A stretch of DNA of 64,000 bases from Photobacterium lutimaris (GCF_003025555.1 NZ_PYMH01000004.1:248001-312000), one strand, 5' to 3'; positions 16,615 to 26,260 are shown, numbered from the stretch's first letter. The notes: generated by a model not told the origin, from the sequence alone. Numbers and translations: made by a program.

Positions 16615-18090
16615 ATGACAATTCATGTTAAAAACAACATTCACTGGGTAGGCCAACGCGACTGGGAAGTTCAAGACTTCCACGGTACAGAATATAAAAT
16701 GACCAAAGGAACAAGTTATAACAGCTATCTTATCCGTGAAGAAAAAACAGTACTGATTGATACCGTTGACCATCGCTTCAGCCAGCAGTTTATCCAAAAC
16801 CTAGAGATGGAAATTGATCTCGAATCAATCGATTTTATTGTGATCAACCATGCCGAAGAAGATCATTCCGGTGCTCTTTCTGATTTGATGGCGCGTATTC
16901 CTAATACACCGATCTACTGTACCGAAAATGCCGTTGATTCCATTGTCGGTCACCATCATCACCCAGAGTGGAATTTCCAAATAGTAAAGACCGGCGAGAC
17001 ATTGGATATTGGTAATGGTAAGCAACTTATCTTTATTGAAGCGCCAATGCTGCATTGGCCAGATAGTATGATGACCTATCTGACCGGTGATGCGGTGCTG
17101 TTCAGTAACGATGCATTCGGTCAGCATTACTGTGATGAGCGCCTGTTCAATGATGACGTTGATCAAAATGAATTGATGGAGCAGTGCCTGCGTTATTACT
17201 CCAACATACTTACCCCGTTTAGCAACCTAGTAACGGCAAAAATTCATGAAGTACTGAGCTTCAATGTACCGGTCGATATGATTGCGACCTCACACGGTAT
17301 TGTTTGGCGAGATAATCCCACTCAAATTATCCACCAATACCTGGAGTGGGCGGATAACTATCAGGAAGATCGCATCACTATTTTTTACGACACTATGTCG
17401 AACAATACGCGAATGATGGCTGATGCGATTGCACAAGGGATTCACGATGTTGATCCGGGCGTAGCGGTGAAAGTCTTTAACGTTTCCCGTCAGGACAAAA
17501 ATGAAATTTTAGCCAACGTGTTCCGTTCAAAAGGGGTGCTGGTTGGCTCATCAACGATGAATAACGTAATGATGCCAAAAGTCGCAGGCATGCTGGAAGA
17601 AATCACAGGGCTTCGCTTTAAAAACAAAAAAGCGGGGGCCTTTGGCAGCTATGGCTGGAATGGCGGTGCGGTTGACCGAATTCACTCACGCCTGACCGAT
17701 GCCGGCTTTGAAACAACATTAGGTCTCAAAACCAAATGGAAGCCAGACGGCAAAGCGATGCGTGAATGTCGTGAGCATGGTCGTATGATTGCGAAGCAAT
17801 GGGCACTGAAGACCTTGCCCGCAACAGACACTCCTGCCCCCGTTGAGATGTCAGAGTCCGACAGTACAAGGCCAGCGACGGTAGAGTCAGTCGTAATCCG
17901 TGAGGCTCAACCGCTAAACGATAGCCAAAGAATGGTGTGTACGGTGTGTAACTGGGTATACGACCCAGCCATCGGCGAAGCGAACCAAGGGATCGAGGTC
18001 GGTACGTGTTGGTCTGATGTACCAGAGAGCTTTTTATGTCCTGAGTGCGGGCTTGGTAAAGATGTATTTGAACCAGTGAAAGGGGCGTAG
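16615..18090 (+). CDS. norV: Anaerobic nitric oxide reductase flavorubredoxin
   Basis: A 491-residue enzyme that reduces NO to N2O in the cytosol. A diiron beta-lactamase-like domain (1-250) carries the His79-x-Glu81-x-Asp83-His84 ligand motif (NHAEEDHSG). A flavodoxin domain (about 255-395) includes [16 protein letters not shown]. After a Pro/Ser-rich linker, a C-terminal rubredoxin has [10 protein letters not shown] and CPECGLG binding one iron. Lengths and order equal E. coli NorV. AAGGT precedes the ATG. Electrons come from NorW, encoded immediately downstream. Confidence 0.96.
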   Translation: MTIHVKNNIHWVGQRDWEVQDFHGTEYKMTKGTSYNSYLIREEKTVLIDTVDHRFSQQFIQNLEMEIDLESIDFIVINHAEEDHSGALSDLMARIPNTPIYCTENAVDSIVGHHHHPEWNFQIVKTGETLDIGNGKQLIFIEAPMLHWPDSMMTYLTGDAVLFSNDAFGQHYCDERLFNDDVDQNELMEQCLRYYSNILTPFSNLVTAKIHEVLSFNVPVDMIATSHGIVWRDNPTQIIHQYLEWADNYQEDRITIFYDTMSNNTRMMADAIAQGIHDVDPGVAVKVFNVSRQDKNEILANVFRSKGVLVGSSTMNNVMMPKVAGMLEEITGLRFKNKKAGAFGSYGWNGGAVDRIHSRLTDAGFETTLGLKTKWKPDGKAMRECREHGRMIAKQWALKTLPATDTPAPVEMSESDSTRPATVESVVIREAQPLNDSQRMVCTVCNWVYDPAIGEANQGIEVGTCWSDVPESFLCPECGLGKDVFEPVKGA

Positions 18091-19248
18091 ATGATGGCAC
18101 AGCCACTTGTGATTATTGGTAGCGGATTTGCTGCATACCAATTGGTAAAAGCTATCCGCCGTCAGGATAAGACGATTCCTATCCATGTATTTACGTCAGA
18201 CGCAGGGCATGATTATAACAAGCCGGATCTCAGTCATGCCTGTTCGAAAAAGCAGACGGCAAGTGATCTGATCCGTATGAACAGCACCGATTTTACGGCG
18301 GAATACCAAGTGGATCTGCATGCCTACTGCCATGTTGAAGCCATTAATACCGCGCAAAAGCGCATAGTGGTAGATGGACAGCAATACGCATATGGAAAGC
18401 TGGTTCTAGCAACAGGAGCCAGTGCGTTTATTCCCCCTATGAGGGGGGATGGTGTAGACAGAGTACTGACACTCAATAGCCTATCTGAATATACCGATGC
18501 CCAAAATATATTGCAGCAAGCCAAACATATTGCGGTGATCGGAGGTGGCTTGATTGGTACTGAGCTGGCGATGGACTTTGCTAGCAGCGGTAAAACCGTG
18601 TCGGTGATTGACCCTTGCCAGACGTTGATGGCTAATCAGCTACCGGAGTACATTGCGTTAAAACTTGAACGGGTAATGGCCTTACAAAAAGCCAATTTCT
18701 ACCTCTCTGACAAGGTCGACCAACTGGCGAAACTGCCACATGGTGCTATTGATGTCGAGCTGGCTTCTGGCCAGCGCATAGAGGTTGATGCGGTAGTCTC
18801 AGCGGCAGGTTTGAAACCTAATACCCAACTGGCAGTAAACGCGGGTATTCGGGTTGGAAAAGGGATTGTCGTTAATGACCAGCTAGCAACTTCTGCGGCT
18901 GATGTGTATGCGCTAGGGGATTGCGCAGAGATCAACGGAAAGGTGCTTGCGTATCTGCAACCGGCGTTATTAAGTGCTAATGCACTTGCCAAAACAATAC
19001 TGGGGCAACCAACAGCATTGGTATTACCGGCAATGATGGTGAAAGTTAAAACCCCTGACTTCCCTATTCAGCTTGCGGGGCAGACCGTGCTTGCTGGTGG
19101 CAATGAAGAGCTAAGCTGGCAAATTGATGCGAATAAGCTGGGAAGCACGGTGCGGACCCGTAATGAACAAGGGCAGTTGACTGGCTATGTGGTTACTCAG
19201 CAGCACTTGCCTAATGCATTTGCGTTGTTGAAAGAATTAAACCATTAA
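18091..19248 (+). CDS. norW: NADH:flavorubredoxin reductase
   Basis: A 385-residue FAD/NAD(P)H-dependent oxidoreductase. The N-terminal FAD motif is IIGSGFAAYQLVKAI, the NADH motif around residue 150 is VIGGGLIGTELAMDFASSG, and the C-terminal FAD motif is VYALGDCAEING. It passes electrons from NADH to the rubredoxin domain of NorV. ATG 18091 directly abuts the norV stop codon, with AGGGG inside the end of norV, so translation is probably coupled. Confidence 0.93.
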   Translation: MMAQPLVIIGSGFAAYQLVKAIRRQDKTIPIHVFTSDAGHDYNKPDLSHACSKKQTASDLIRMNSTDFTAEYQVDLHAYCHVEAINTAQKRIVVDGQQYAYGKLVLATGASAFIPPMRGDGVDRVLTLNSLSEYTDAQNILQQAKHIAVIGGGLIGTELAMDFASSGKTVSVIDPCQTLMANQLPEYIALKLERVMALQKANFYLSDKVDQLAKLPHGAIDVELASGQRIEVDAVVSAAGLKPNTQLAVNAGIRVGKGIVVNDQLATSAADVYALGDCAEINGKVLAYLQPALLSANALAKTILGQPTALVLPAMMVKVKTPDFPIQLAGQTVLAGGNEELSWQIDANKLGSTVRTRNEQGQLTGYVVTQQHLPNAFALLKELNH

Positions 19249-19276
19249 TAAATTCAGAATTGAATTGGAGGTCATC

Positions 19277-19621
19277 ATGAGCCATCAACGTATTCCTGCA
19301 CATTGGACAGTACAGCGTTCAACGCCTTTCTTTACCAAGGAAACGGTACCAGCGGCATTGCTCAGTCACCATAATACTGCTGCCGGGGTATTTGGTCAGC
19401 TGTGTGTCATGGAAGGGACGGTCACTTATTTTGGCTTTGCTGACAGTGAAGCGACAGAGCCAGAGGTTAAGGTCGTCATTAATGCCGGGCAATTTGCGAC
19501 GAGTCCGCCTCAATATTGGCATCGCATTGAAATGAGTGATGACGCTCAGTTCAATATTAATTTCTGGTCGGATGCGGACAAGAAAGGGCAGGCCCTGTTC
19601 CATACTAAAGATCCAGAGTAA
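19277..19621 (+). CDS. DUF1971 (TehB/YeaR-like) cupin-fold protein in the norVW operon
   Basis: A 114-residue protein with the DUF1971 hallmarks PAHWTVQRSTPFFTKETVPAALLSHHNT split around residues 7-34, GVFGQLCVMEGTVTYFGF, and SPPQYWHRIEM with His conserved for a cupin metal site. E. coli YeaR carries the same domain and is induced by nitrate and NO. A strong GGAGG 5 bases before ATG 19277 and a 28-base gap from norW argue for cotranscription. The role is unknown; repair of, or protection from, NO is inference from context. Confidence 0.8.
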   Translation: MSHQRIPAHWTVQRSTPFFTKETVPAALLSHHNTAAGVFGQLCVMEGTVTYFGFADSEATEPEVKVVINAGQFATSPPQYWHRIEMSDDAQFNINFWSDADKKGQALFHTKDPE

Positions 19622-19653
19622 CAGTAACCATCAGGTCAACATGCCCTAAACAC

Positions 19654-19684
19654 AACAGCCCGGTCATTGCCGGGCTGTTTTTTG
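19654..19684 (+). terminator. Terminator of the norVW-DUF1971 operon
   Basis: AACAGCCCGG (19654-19663), a 6-base loop, and CCGGGCTGTT (19670-19679) followed by T to 19684. Confidence 0.92.
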
Positions 19685-19710
19685 GTCAACGTTTGGACAG
19701 TTAGATCCTA

Positions 19711-20721
19711 TCAGCCCTCTAAGCTATTTATATATTGTTGCACCTTCCGTGACATCGTCACTTTTTGTGCCTGTTCGATGAAACTCGCTTCGATAGCGTT
19801 TAGGCTAAATTGGGCGATCTGTTGTTGAGTTAGTTGATGGGCATCGGCAACCGCAACAAAGTTATCGGTCATATAGCCGCCGAAGTATGCGGGATCGTCA
19901 GAGTTGATAGTCACGCACAACCCCGTCTCAAGCAGATCGACAATGTTGTGCTGTCCCATGTGCTCAAAGACTTTTAGTTTGGTATTGGAGAGTGGGCAAA
20001 CGGTCAGTGGCATCCTACTTTCGGCCAGTTGTTTGACTAATTCTGCGTTTTCTACACAGCGTACCCCATGATCAATTCGGCTGACTCCGAGTAGGTCAAT
20101 AGCATCGAGTATATTTTGTGCTGGTCCTTCCTCGCCAGCATGGGCAACAGTGAGGAATCCTGCCTTTTTCGCAGCCTGGAACACCCGGGCAAATTTTTCG
20201 GGCGGGTGACCTAACTCAGATGAGTCTAGCCCTACCGCGACGATTCGGTCTCTATAGGGCATTGCTTGCGCTAAGGTTTCAAAAGCGGCGTCTTCATCCA
20301 AGTGGCGAAGGAAGCACATTATCACCTGGCTGGAGATATCAAGTTGGGTGCGAGCTTGCTCTAGTGCCCGTGTAATACCGTCAATCACCGTTTTGAAGGC
20401 AATGCCACGCTCGGTATGGGTTTGAGGGTCAAAGAAGATTTCCGTATGAATGACATTATCTGCCTTGCAGCGAAGCAGGTAGGCCCAGGTTAGGTCGAAA
20501 AAATCCTGTTCGGTGATAAGGACGTTGGCACCTTGATAATAGATGTCTAAAAAGGATTGCAAATTATGGAATTGATAGGCATCCCGTACTGCTTGAGGCG
20601 AAGAATACGGAATGGCAACTTTGTTGCGTTGTGCTAACTCGAACATTAATTCAGGCTCTAGGGTGCCTTCAATGTGCAAGTGCAGCTCTACTTTTGGAAG
20701 TCCTTTAATAAAATTTTTCAT
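19711..20721 (-). CDS. Adenine/adenosine deaminase (Add family)
   Basis: A 336-residue metal-dependent deaminase. Metal ligands are HLHIEGT (His15, His17), HAGEEG near residue 195, DHGVR near 220 and SDDPAYF near 275. It lacks the nucleoside-type GDE loop and has the [15 protein letters not shown] and [14 protein letters not shown] segments typical of the adenine-deaminase branch (Pseudomonas PA0148 and fungal Aah1 group). With an adenine riboswitch in its leader, adenine to hypoxanthine conversion is the best guess; adenosine deamination is the alternative. It is a single gene. Confidence 0.85.
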   Translation of the reverse strand: MKNFIKGLPKVELHLHIEGTLEPELMFELAQRNKVAIPYSSPQAVRDAYQFHNLQSFLDIYYQGANVLITEQDFFDLTWAYLLRCKADNVIHTEIFFDPQTHTERGIAFKTVIDGITRALEQARTQLDISSQVIMCFLRHLDEDAAFETLAQAMPYRDRIVAVGLDSSELGHPPEKFARVFQAAKKAGFLTVAHAGEEGPAQNILDAIDLLGVSRIDHGVRCVENAELVKQLAESRMPLTVCPLSNTKLKVFEHMGQHNIVDLLETGLCVTINSDDPAYFGGYMTDNFVAVADAHQLTQQQIAQFSLNAIEASFIEQAQKVTMSRKVQQYINSLEG

Positions 20722-20797
20722 ATCAAGCCCTTATTATAATTCTATACAAGCTTTACAGATGTAGGCGTATTGATTGTGTGTCTAAAGGTGCTTAACT

Positions 20798-20863
20798 CTT
20801 CGTAATCAGAATTTTACGGATTCTGGTAGAAACCCCATACCGTATTTATGGGGTTATACGAAG
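20798..20863 (-). promoter_or_regulatory. Adenine-type purine riboswitch
   Basis: On the minus strand P1 is CTTCGTA (20863-20857) with TACGAAG (20804-20798), P2 is AACCCCAT/ATGGGGTT, J2/3 is TCTACC and P3 is AGAAT/ATTCT. Loops L2 (TACGG) and L3 (CCGTA) can form the kissing pairs. The J3/1 segment reads GATTACG, with U where guanine aptamers have C, which marks adenine specificity. It closely resembles the Vibrio vulnificus add riboswitch and lies 76 bases before the deaminase start, where it could mask the ribosome-binding site. Confidence 0.93.
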
Positions 20864-21054
20864 CCGCTTGCTTATGACTTTCAGTGTAGTAACGAAAATC
20901 AGTGGAGTGCAAGCAAACGTTTTGATGATCACTGTATAGCGACGTCAGTGACGCAACGGTTAGTGATCCAAGACAGTGACCTTGCTGTCTTTCTCTGCGC
21001 TTCTTCCTGGTAAATCATCACTAACCTTTTCGAACACGTTTGTTTAACTGAGCG
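20864..21054. other. Intergenic region with a nested inverted repeat
   Basis: GGTTAGTGAT (20958-20967) pairs with ATCACTAACC (21017-21026) around an inner hairpin AGACAG (20971-20976) / CTGTCT (20985-20990). No T tract follows on either strand, so it is not an ordinary terminator. The remainder should contain the riboswitch promoter. Confidence 0.5.
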
Positions 21055-21291
21055 TTATCGCGTTAACCAACCTTCAATGTTTTCTCGCTTCGGCACGCTG
21101 CCTTTATGTACCACAACATCGTCAATAACAACGGCAGGGGTAGACATTACCCCGAAGGCCATGATGACGGCCATATCTTCAATTTTTTCTAATTCGAAGG
21201 CAATGCCATGCTGTTGAAAGATATCTTGAATGAGCTCGGCAGTTACTTTGCAGTTCTTGCAACCAGAGCCGAGTACTTTTACGTTTTTCAT
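21055..21291 (-). CDS. Small thioredoxin-fold redox protein
   Basis: A 78-residue thioredoxin-like protein of the 'redox-active disulfide protein 2' type. The active site is GCKNCK (Cys10, Cys13), the cis-Pro is in VMSTPAVVID, and the C-terminus has the usual IEGWL helix. ATG 21291 follows AGGATC and begins directly at the fold; a longer frame would overlap the permease gene. It lies 29 bases downstream of the permease and is probably translated from the same message as its redox partner. Confidence 0.85.
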   Translation of the reverse strand: MKNVKVLGSGCKNCKVTAELIQDIFQQHGIAFELEKIEDMAVIMAFGVMSTPAVVIDDVVVHKGSVPKRENIEGWLTR

Positions 21292-21320
21292 GGTTTGATC
21301 CTTTAGTTTGATTGAATGGG

Positions 21321-22355
21321 TTACATGACAGGAAAGGTGGCATTCAATACCCAGCCAACGAGGGTAAATGCGACCAACAAAACGGCAAATAATGTGGCGA
21401 GCAAACGCCATTGCATCACTTGCTTAAGCAAGATGAATTCAGGGAAACTGGCTGCAACTGTACTCATGCAAAAAGCCAAAGCCGTACCGATGGGAAGTCC
21501 ATTGGTGATCAGGCCTTCCATAACGGGAATCACCCCGGTCGCATTGGAATAGAGAGGAATACCAAGTAACACGGCTGCAGGCACAGACCACCATTGACCG
21601 GCTCCCAAATAAGACGCTATCCAACCTTCGGGGACAAAGCCGTGTAGGGCGGCACCTAAGCCAACACCGATGATGACCCACTTCCACACCCGACCGAAAA
21701 TGGTGGCGACTTCTGCTTTGGCAAAAGTATGCCGTTCAGCCAAGCTCAGGGAAGCTGCAGTGGCTTGTGGGATGGGATTGTCATCTTGCTTAACCTGTAC
21801 TTTTCCCTGTATTGCCTTTCCTTGTTGCTTCTTACCTTGAATTAAGGCATTGGCGGCAAAAGGCTGAAGCCAGCGTTCGGCCTTGATGGCATCAAGGAAG
21901 ATCCCCCCTAGGATCCCGACAGATATCCCAAGTGCAATATAGAGCAGGGTGAATTTCCAGCCGAGAAGGCTGACCAGCAACAGAACTGCAACCTCATTGA
22001 TTAAGGGAGAAGTGATGAGGAATGCCATGGTGATCCCCAGCGGGATCCCGGCGGAAGTGAATCCCAGGAAAACCGGGATGCTGGAGCACGAGCAGAATGG
22101 GGTGATAGCACCAAACAGAGAACCTAGCGAGTAGCCTAACGCTCGGTGTTTGCCTGCCAGATAGTCTCTCACCCGCTCGACATTGAGCGAGGCGCGGATT
22201 AAAGCAATGCCGTAAATCATCACAAGCAATAACGCGAATATCTTTAATGTGTCATCGATGAAGAAGTGCAGAGCGCCTGCTAATTGGGTTTCGGGGGATA
22301 ACCCAAGTACAGAGTAAACCACCCAAGAGGCGATATCGGTGAAAACGTGGAACAT
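21321..22355 (-). CDS. Permease of the UPF0718/ArsP-like family
   Basis: A 344-residue inner-membrane protein with about eight hydrophobic segments in two halves. A central cytosolic loop (about 175-210) is rich in Lys and Gln. The first half has TPFCSCSSIPVFLGF, a Cys-containing motif conserved in this family, and SPLINEVA; the second half repeats IPLYSNATGVIPVMEGL. Relatives include ArsP-type organoarsenical permeases, but here there is no arsR/arsenate gene. Pairing with a small thioredoxin is recurrent in the family. The substrate is unknown. Confidence 0.75.
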   Translation of the reverse strand: MFHVFTDIASWVVYSVLGLSPETQLAGALHFFIDDTLKIFALLLVMIYGIALIRASLNVERVRDYLAGKHRALGYSLGSLFGAITPFCSCSSIPVFLGFTSAGIPLGITMAFLITSPLINEVAVLLLVSLLGWKFTLLYIALGISVGILGGIFLDAIKAERWLQPFAANALIQGKKQQGKAIQGKVQVKQDDNPIPQATAASLSLAERHTFAKAEVATIFGRVWKWVIIGVGLGAALHGFVPEGWIASYLGAGQWWSVPAAVLLGIPLYSNATGVIPVMEGLITNGLPIGTALAFCMSTVAASFPEFILLKQVMQWRLLATLFAVLLVAFTLVGWVLNATFPVM

Positions 22356-22544
22356 ACTTTGTCCTTATCAAAATGACTCACTGCATATAAAGACGAAGTA
22401 AGGCTGAAAAGGATTCGAAATAAGTTAGGAAATTGACAATAGAGGTGAGTGAGAAGAAGGGGGGGCCCCTAAAAATCGGCTTATTTACCACCGTACGTGG
22501 TTTTTTCACTAAGCTTTTAATTAATCTCTAGCGAGCCAGAGCCA

Positions 22545-23135
22545 ATGATGAGAAATAAGCTGAAAGTGGTCGTCACCGGTGGTCCAGGAGGGGGCAAAAC
22601 CACCGCCTTGGATCTTTTTCGTCGAGAGCTCGGTGATCAAATCGCCGTTGTCCCGGAGGCTGCTACCGTACTTTTTTCCGGCGGCGTTACGCGCTCAGAC
22701 GACATAGCCGTCATAAAAACAATACAGAAAACGATTTTCCAGTTGCAGAAAAATCTGGAAGATATCAATAAAGCACATTTTCCAGATAGGTTGCTCGTGT
22801 GCGATCGGGGGTCACTTGATGGTTTAGCCTATTGGCCGGGGACGGAAAGTGATTTTTTCAACGAGGTTAACTCGACCTTCGAAGAGGAGATCGCCCGCTA
22901 TGATGCTGTTATCTTTTTTGAATCAGCGGGGGCCAAAGGGCGTGATATCAGTAGCAATAATCCGGTGAGAAATGAATCCTCAGAACAAGCCGCTCAACTC
23001 GATATTGCCTTACAAAAAATTTGGTCCCAGCACCCCAATTTTTACTTTGTTGGCAGTTCCGAATCCTTTGTCAGAAAGATCATGTTTGGAATAATGACGA
23101 TAGAGAATGTGATAAACCAATATCAAAGGGAATAG
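22545..23135 (+). CDS. P-loop AAA ATPase/kinase (AAA_28, NadR/Ttd14-like)
   Basis: A 196-residue cytosolic protein. The P-loop is TGGPGGGKTTALDLF (residues 11-25). A Walker-B-like LLVCDRGSLDGLAYWPG at about 83-99 and a following acidic stretch resemble the AAA_28 family of nucleotide-kinase-fold ATPases. The substrate is unknown. It stands alone and converges on the DUF1254 gene with a shared hairpin region. ATG 22545 is used; ATG 22548 is equally possible. Confidence 0.7.
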   Translation: MMRNKLKVVVTGGPGGGKTTALDLFRRELGDQIAVVPEAATVLFSGGVTRSDDIAVIKTIQKTIFQLQKNLEDINKAHFPDRLLVCDRGSLDGLAYWPGTESDFFNEVNSTFEEEIARYDAVIFFESAGAKGRDISSNNPVRNESSEQAAQLDIALQKIWSQHPNFYFVGSSESFVRKIMFGIMTIENVINQYQRE

Positions 23136-23189
23136 CGCCTCAATCCTAGATCTGCTCTACCTCTTGAGGTGATTTAACAGGTGCGGAAA

Positions 23190-23223
23190 AAGCCAGCCCT
23201 GTAGCGTCCTACAAGGCTGGCTT
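23190..23223 (-). terminator. Terminator between convergent AAA ATPase and DUF1254 genes
   Basis: AAGCCAGCC (23190-23198) and GGCTGGCTT (23215-23223) form a perfect 9-bp stem. The T tract is on the minus-strand side (TTTTTCCG), so it mainly serves the DUF1254 gene. Confidence 0.85.
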
Positions 23224-23230
23224 ATTGTGC

Positions 23231-24751
23231 TTACTTGACCTCTGTCATATCACTCGGCTTCCAGCTGCCGTCATACCATGGTTCAAGCGGACCGTACATA
23301 CGTAAGATGGCAAACCAACCTTTTTCTGGTACGGTTTGAATCCAGTTTGCTTCTTTATCTTTTGGTGCCGTAGGGCCGAAGTACAGCTCAACGGAACCAT
23401 CTGGGTTTTCAATCATTTCGTCACGCTTGTCGTTCTTGCTTGGGAACGGCTGGCTGGTTTGCAATTGTGAACGGGTTTGCGTGTCGTAAATAACCATGGA
23501 CCAAAAATCTTTGGCAGGTACATTTGCAGGGATGGTCAACATGTAGTTCTTCCCGCCATCGAAGAATTGCCCTTGTTCGGTTTTATCGATCATCGCGTAT
23601 TGTGAGCCTTTACCAATCATCTTCAATGCCATTGCCGGTGTATTTACTGTGGCCATATAGAAGAAGTAAGTTCTAGCATCAAGGTTGCGTCCTCCATTGC
23701 CTTCATTAATCAACCATTGGTAATCGTTACCGATAAACGCTGTTTTCCACTGGCGGTCGTCCCAGATATACGCGTTTTCGGTACGAGGATTGAACATTAA
23801 CGCTCGAGCAGTGGCATTGCCTAGCGCTGCACCGTCCTTAAGGATTTTTTGCATTCGTTCATCCGGTGCGAATGGCTTATCTTTTTGGATACCCATGGTT
23901 GCTATCAAGCCCCGTAATTCTGGATCGATAAACTCAATCGGTTCCTTATCGATAACCATTTTAATTTCATCGTAGAAATGCTCATTGTTGGCATGAATGG
24001 TATTGAACGATTTTCCGCTGCCTGAGATAAATGTCATTTTGGGTTGATCATCTTTCTTTGATAACGGATAAATTTTCAATCCAGAGTGGTATGCGTTCAC
24101 TGCAGCATCCGTTTTGCCATCTTTCAAAAAACCACGGGCGATGAACCAATTCACGTAGCTGGTTGATGACGAGACATGATAGCCCTCAGGTACTTCGCCG
24201 TCGTAATGCGGAGGAAGGATCAAGTATGTACCACCTTCACCCTTGTCAGGCCCCACCACCCCCATATCGGTTACAAAGCGAAAGAAGGCATCGTTAACCG
24301 TTGTTGGCCCCATGCCCGGTGGAATTTCGACTACCGTTGGGCCATCTCGCTCAAGATCCAAAAAGGCAGACGCGTAAACCGTATCAGTATTGCCAGTGAG
24401 GAACAGCGGGTTAGAGTCCATCAAGTTATCAAAGAGCATGACTTGATTCGATTGAGTTATTCCCATCTTCTCATGGCCAATCCTTAGTGCTTCTAGCGAT
24501 GCCATCGGAATCGCATTCAAAAACACCTCTGTAGCGCGCATGGTGTCAAGGTTGTTGTAGAGGAGATTCATGGTGTCCTCACTGGGCACTCCATCTTTGA
24601 AGCTCAGTGTACCAATGCTGGTTTCCACTTTATCTGGCGTCATAATGCCGGATGGAATGTCAGTGTTATAAGCGCCGTTTGTTGCAAGGACTGATGATGA
24701 AACAAGTAAACCAGTTAGCAAAGAGACACGTTTAAGTTGAGCCTTTAACAT
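23231..24751 (-). CDS. Exported DUF1254/DUF1214 protein
   Basis: A 506-residue protein with a signal peptide (LKRVSLLTGLLVSSSVLA, mature ATNGAY). The N-terminal DUF1254 region includes FDNLMDSNPLFLTGNTDTVY and FLDLERDGPTVVEIPPGMGP. The C-terminal DUF1214 region has NVPAKDFWSMVIYDTQTRS and ENPDGSVELYFGP. The family is periplasmic and of unknown function. ATG 24751 is chosen for AGGAAA upstream and for opening directly on the signal peptide. It is a single gene, divergent from the RNA helicase. Confidence 0.85.
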   Translation of the reverse strand: MLKAQLKRVSLLTGLLVSSSVLATNGAYNTDIPSGIMTPDKVETSIGTLSFKDGVPSEDTMNLLYNNLDTMRATEVFLNAIPMASLEALRIGHEKMGITQSNQVMLFDNLMDSNPLFLTGNTDTVYASAFLDLERDGPTVVEIPPGMGPTTVNDAFFRFVTDMGVVGPDKGEGGTYLILPPHYDGEVPEGYHVSSSTSYVNWFIARGFLKDGKTDAAVNAYHSGLKIYPLSKKDDQPKMTFISGSGKSFNTIHANNEHFYDEIKMVIDKEPIEFIDPELRGLIATMGIQKDKPFAPDERMQKILKDGAALGNATARALMFNPRTENAYIWDDRQWKTAFIGNDYQWLINEGNGGRNLDARTYFFYMATVNTPAMALKMIGKGSQYAMIDKTEQGQFFDGGKNYMLTIPANVPAKDFWSMVIYDTQTRSQLQTSQPFPSKNDKRDEMIENPDGSVELYFGPTAPKDKEANWIQTVPEKGWFAILRMYGPLEPWYDGSWKPSDMTEVK

Positions 24752-24967
24752 AAGAATTTCCTGCGTTATTAGTTGCGACACATTCACTTTATATTAAGTT
24801 AGATATCAATTTTGATTTCTGCGAGACTCAAAAATGCAATTGCGTTTTTAATGCAATAAAACTTACACGGACTTCATTGCGCGACTATAATGTCCATTCT
24901 GCTACTTCGTAGGGCTTAAATACGCTAAGATGCACGCCAATATTTTTGCTAGAGCCTTTATTACCCA

Positions 24968-26260
24968 ATGACTACTGCCAAAACGCCAGCCAGCTTTTCG
25001 GAACTTGCCCTCATTCAACCTTTGTTAGCTCGACTAACAGAGCTGGAGTATCACCAGCCGACACCTATTCAAGCGCAAGTTATCCCAAGTGTGTTAGCTG
25101 GGCGTGACCTAATTGCAGGCGCAAATACGGGGTCGGGCAAAACGGCGGCGTTTGCACTGCCAATGTTGCAGGATCTCTTTACGCAAAAAAACAAAGAGAA
25201 CCCTAAGGGTAGCCAAGGTAACTATGTCACTGGACTTATCTTAGTACCAACGCGTGAACTGGCTAAACAGGTTGCTGACAGTGTTAAGTCATACGCTGTG
25301 CACTTTAACGGTGCTATTAAAACAGTGGCTGTTTTTGGTGGCGTATCTGCGAATACTCAAATGCTGGCACTACGTGGTGGCACCGATATTTTGGTTGCCA
25401 CGCCAGGTCGATTACTCGATTTAATGTCAAGTAATGCGATTAAGCTCGATAAGGTCAAGACCTTAGTGCTTGATGAAGCTGATCGAATGCTGAGCCTTGG
25501 CTTTACTGAAGAGCTATCTGAATTGTTGGGTCAATTACCAAAACAAAAGCAGACGCTATTGTTCTCAGCGACATTTCCTGAGCAAGTACAAACGTTAACA
25601 CAGGAACTGCTTAATGACCCTGTTGAAATTCAGCTACAAAGTGATGATGCCAGCACCGTTGTACAGCGTGTTTTTAACGTCAATAAAGGCGAAAAAACAG
25701 CGGTACTAGCGCATTTGATCAAGCAGCATCAATGGCGACAAGCGCTTGTTTTCGTCAATGCCAAGAACAGCTGTGAGCACCTAGCCGATAAACTGTATAA
25801 ACGTGGTATTGAAGCCGAAGTTTTTCACGGTGATAAAGGGCAGGGCTACCGTACCCGAATTCTGGAAGCATTTAAGTCAGGTGAGATTGATGTGTTGATT
25901 GCAACGGATATCGCGGCCCGAGGTTTAGATATCGAAAAGTTGCCGGTAGTGATTAACTTTGATCTACCAAGAAGCCCATCAGACTACATGCACCGTATTG
26001 GCCGAAGTGGCCGTGCTGGTGAAGTTGGTCTCGCTCTGTCATTGATTGATTATGAAGATTTTCATCATTTCAAAGTTATCGAGAAGAAGAATAAGATCCG
26101 CCTTGAACGTGAACAGGTGGAAGGGTTTGAACTTGATGAAACCATTACCCAAGAGATGTTAGAGGCCAATAAGCCGATGGCAAAACCGGAAGGTACGGGT
26201 AAGAAAAAGCGTAAGAAGAAAGGTCTTGGCAACGCTGATGTTTGGTTGAGAAATTCATAA
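24968..26260 (+). CDS. DEAD-box RNA helicase (RhlE-like)
   Basis: A 430-residue helicase. Motifs in order are the Q motif PTPIQAQVIP, motif I AGANTGSGKT, Ia PTRELAKQ, Ib TPGRLLDL, II DEAD, III SAT, IV LVFVNAKNSCEHL, V ATDIAARGLDI and VI HRIGRSGRAG. The Lys/Arg-rich tail (KKKRKKKGLG) is typical of RhlE-group RNA-binding ends. It remodels RNA structure in the cytosol, often in cold adaptation or ribosome assembly. The Shine-Dalgarno sequence is weak. A single gene. Confidence 0.9.
   Translation: MTTAKTPASFSELALIQPLLARLTELEYHQPTPIQAQVIPSVLAGRDLIAGANTGSGKTAAFALPMLQDLFTQKNKENPKGSQGNYVTGLILVPTRELAKQVADSVKSYAVHFNGAIKTVAVFGGVSANTQMLALRGGTDILVATPGRLLDLMSSNAIKLDKVKTLVLDEADRMLSLGFTEELSELLGQLPKQKQTLLFSATFPEQVQTLTQELLNDPVEIQLQSDDASTVVQRVFNVNKGEKTAVLAHLIKQHQWRQALVFVNAKNSCEHLADKLYKRGIEAEVFHGDKGQGYRTRILEAFKSGEIDVLIATDIAARGLDIEKLPVVINFDLPRSPSDYMHRIGRSGRAGEVGLALSLIDYEDFHHFKVIEKKNKIRLEREQVEGFELDETITQEMLEANKPMAKPEGTGKKKRKKKGLGNADVWLRNS

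Noticed and set aside
20958..21026. Integron attC site
   Set aside because: The arms resemble GTTRRRY core sites only partly, and there is no integrase or gene-cassette structure nearby.
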